Assembly (NCBI GenBank): GCA_029207755.1
Contig: JARCOQ010000003.1
Location: 46,978,971-47,042,970, forward strand
Length of the DNA: 64,000 nt
From: Chamaea fasciata
Lineage: Eukaryota > Chordata > Aves > Passeriformes > Sylviidae
Reading direction: 5' to 3'
Numbering within the stretch: the first letter of the stretch is position 1; every line of letters starts with the position of its first letter. The notes beneath the pieces were generated by a model. The model searched no databases, was not told where the DNA came from, and saw nothing but the letters and a program-made list of their open reading frames with translations. Positions 62,808-64,000 of this stretch are shown here, in pieces. A program made the position numbers and the translations under genes.

Positions 62808-64000
62808 GTAAGCTCCACTTCCTGAAAGGCATCTCTCTTCCTCTGAAGCTTTTGAATCTTCAAACTGATGGCTGGAGGTGTGTTTTTCCTTTGGGTGAGA
62901 GGTGCTTTGATGCATTTGATGTATGAACAATTGCTTATTCCTGTTCTTTGGCTGATGCACAGCTTTTAAGGTCCTGCTGTCTTGATGCCCATGAATATGC
63001 ACGTCACATGCAATTATTGGCTCACTCTACATTCTGACCTTTTGTAAGGCAATCTCTGTCCACTGTTTGTGGCAGTGTCTCTCCCTTTGAGCTCACCATT
63101 AAGTTACCTCCCCTTTTCAAATGGGCACCTAGGATTTCTAAACCTGAGGTGTTTCCAGGGAAAATCTGATGAACAGATAGACTACCAAACTAATCTAAGG
63201 AGAGGGGAAATAAAGTCAGGTGTCTGTGGTTTCTAAAAATATCACAATTGTACTGCTTTGACTTGCAAGTAAACTCCAAAAATGTTCCCAGCTTATATAA
63301 TTTTTGTTGGTTTTCAGTTTGGCTTCTGTTTAAGGGAAATATCAAGGAATTGGTAGTTGACTTGTATTGAATAGATTCCTTTCCTCCTTAGTCTTTCTGT
63401 TTCTGGGAAATGTTACATCAATGCATGCTGGCCAATTACATTTCCTGAGCAGTGCCCTGGCATTGTGAAAGCACTCTTACATGGCAGGGGAGCCTGGCAT
63501 GTCCCTGTGGATGGGATGTCCAAAGACAGAAGTGTGTTGGCCACTGTTTATCCAAGCAATACAGAGCCAAGAGTCCAGGGTGCGCTGGCTATCCATCTGC
63601 TTTCTCTGTTAACTTCCTTGTCCACTCAGCAGGGCCAAGCCAATCCCTGCAGGTTGGGACAGGGCAAAGGAAGACTTCCTCCTTCTGTTAGCTGTCCTGT
63701 GAGATAAGATGAGACCATATCCCCTCTGGTTAGAGGGAAAAGTGGCCAAGCATATCCAGAGCAACTGGAGACTAAGCAAATTATGCCATCTTGTGAGTGA
63801 AGGGAGGAATCCCAGCCAAAACCAAGAGGTTCCCTGTTCAAGGCAGCTTACAAAGAATAGGAAATACACAACAGAGCAAACTTGTTTGGCCTTGTCTGGG
63901 CCATGAGCTTGGTAGCCAGGTGTTAGGATGTCCTGCCCTGCTTTACCTCTTCACCCAAGCCCCTCCTCAGGGTGTCTTTCTTGCCTCTCTGCACAAGAAC
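62808..64000 (+). other. ZC3H12D: ZC3H12D intron, continues past the window
   Basis: After the GTAAGC donor no sequence resembling the next Regnase exon (expected HGNKE..-like start of the RNase core) was found. No other gene or repeat was recognised. Confidence 0.6.

Overview
The window looks like bird nuclear DNA, probably from a songbird. The evidence is vertebrate multi-exon genes with short GT-AG exons, CpG-island promoters, several CR1 3' ends typical of sauropsids, and a very young endogenous retrovirus (ERV). The species call is inference. Four host genes could be rebuilt exon by exon or in part.

Layout. 1-6.3 kb: no gene seen. 6.3-8.2 kb, minus strand: MAP1LC3C, four exons, 143 codons, complete, with a CpG-island promoter at 8.0-8.45 kb. 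8.5-12.2 kb: intergenic, with an A/C-rich microsatellite, a CR1 3' end and a 29-bp tandem duplication. 12.16-18.67 kb, minus strand: a complete ERV with nearly identical LTRs, 5-bp target duplications, a tRNA-Lys-type primer site, open gag and open pol, and no room for env. 18.7-25.5 kb: intergenic. 25.6-27.5 kb, minus strand: two spliced exons of a divergent LRIF1-like gene, whose N- and C-terminal ends were not found with confidence. 27.7-33.7 kb: intergenic, with a palindrome cluster, a GC-rich block, a probable solitary LTR and CR1 ends. 33.83-51.71 kb, plus strand: PPIL4, 13 coding exons, 479 codons, complete; intron 11 has U12-type splice signals. 51.8-58.3 kb: intergenic, with a diverged 350-bp direct duplication and a 3 x 119-bp tandem repeat. 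58.35-64 kb, plus strand: the 5' part of ZC3H12D, with a candidate TATA-driven non-coding first exon and the first coding exon. The rest of that gene lies beyond the window.

How it fits together. PPIL4 followed by ZC3H12D in the same orientation matches the human 6q25.1 order. MAP1LC3C (human 1q43) and LRIF1 (human 1p13) beside PPIL4 do not match the human arrangement, and GINM1, next to PPIL4 in human, was not found. The host genes act in unrelated processes: autophagy, chromatin and nuclear receptor control, splicing-associated prolyl isomerisation, and immune mRNA decay. The items most worth a second look are the LRIF1-like gene, the PPIL4 U12 intron, the young env-less ERV with an odd Gag, and the upstream ORF that abuts the ZC3H12D start codon.
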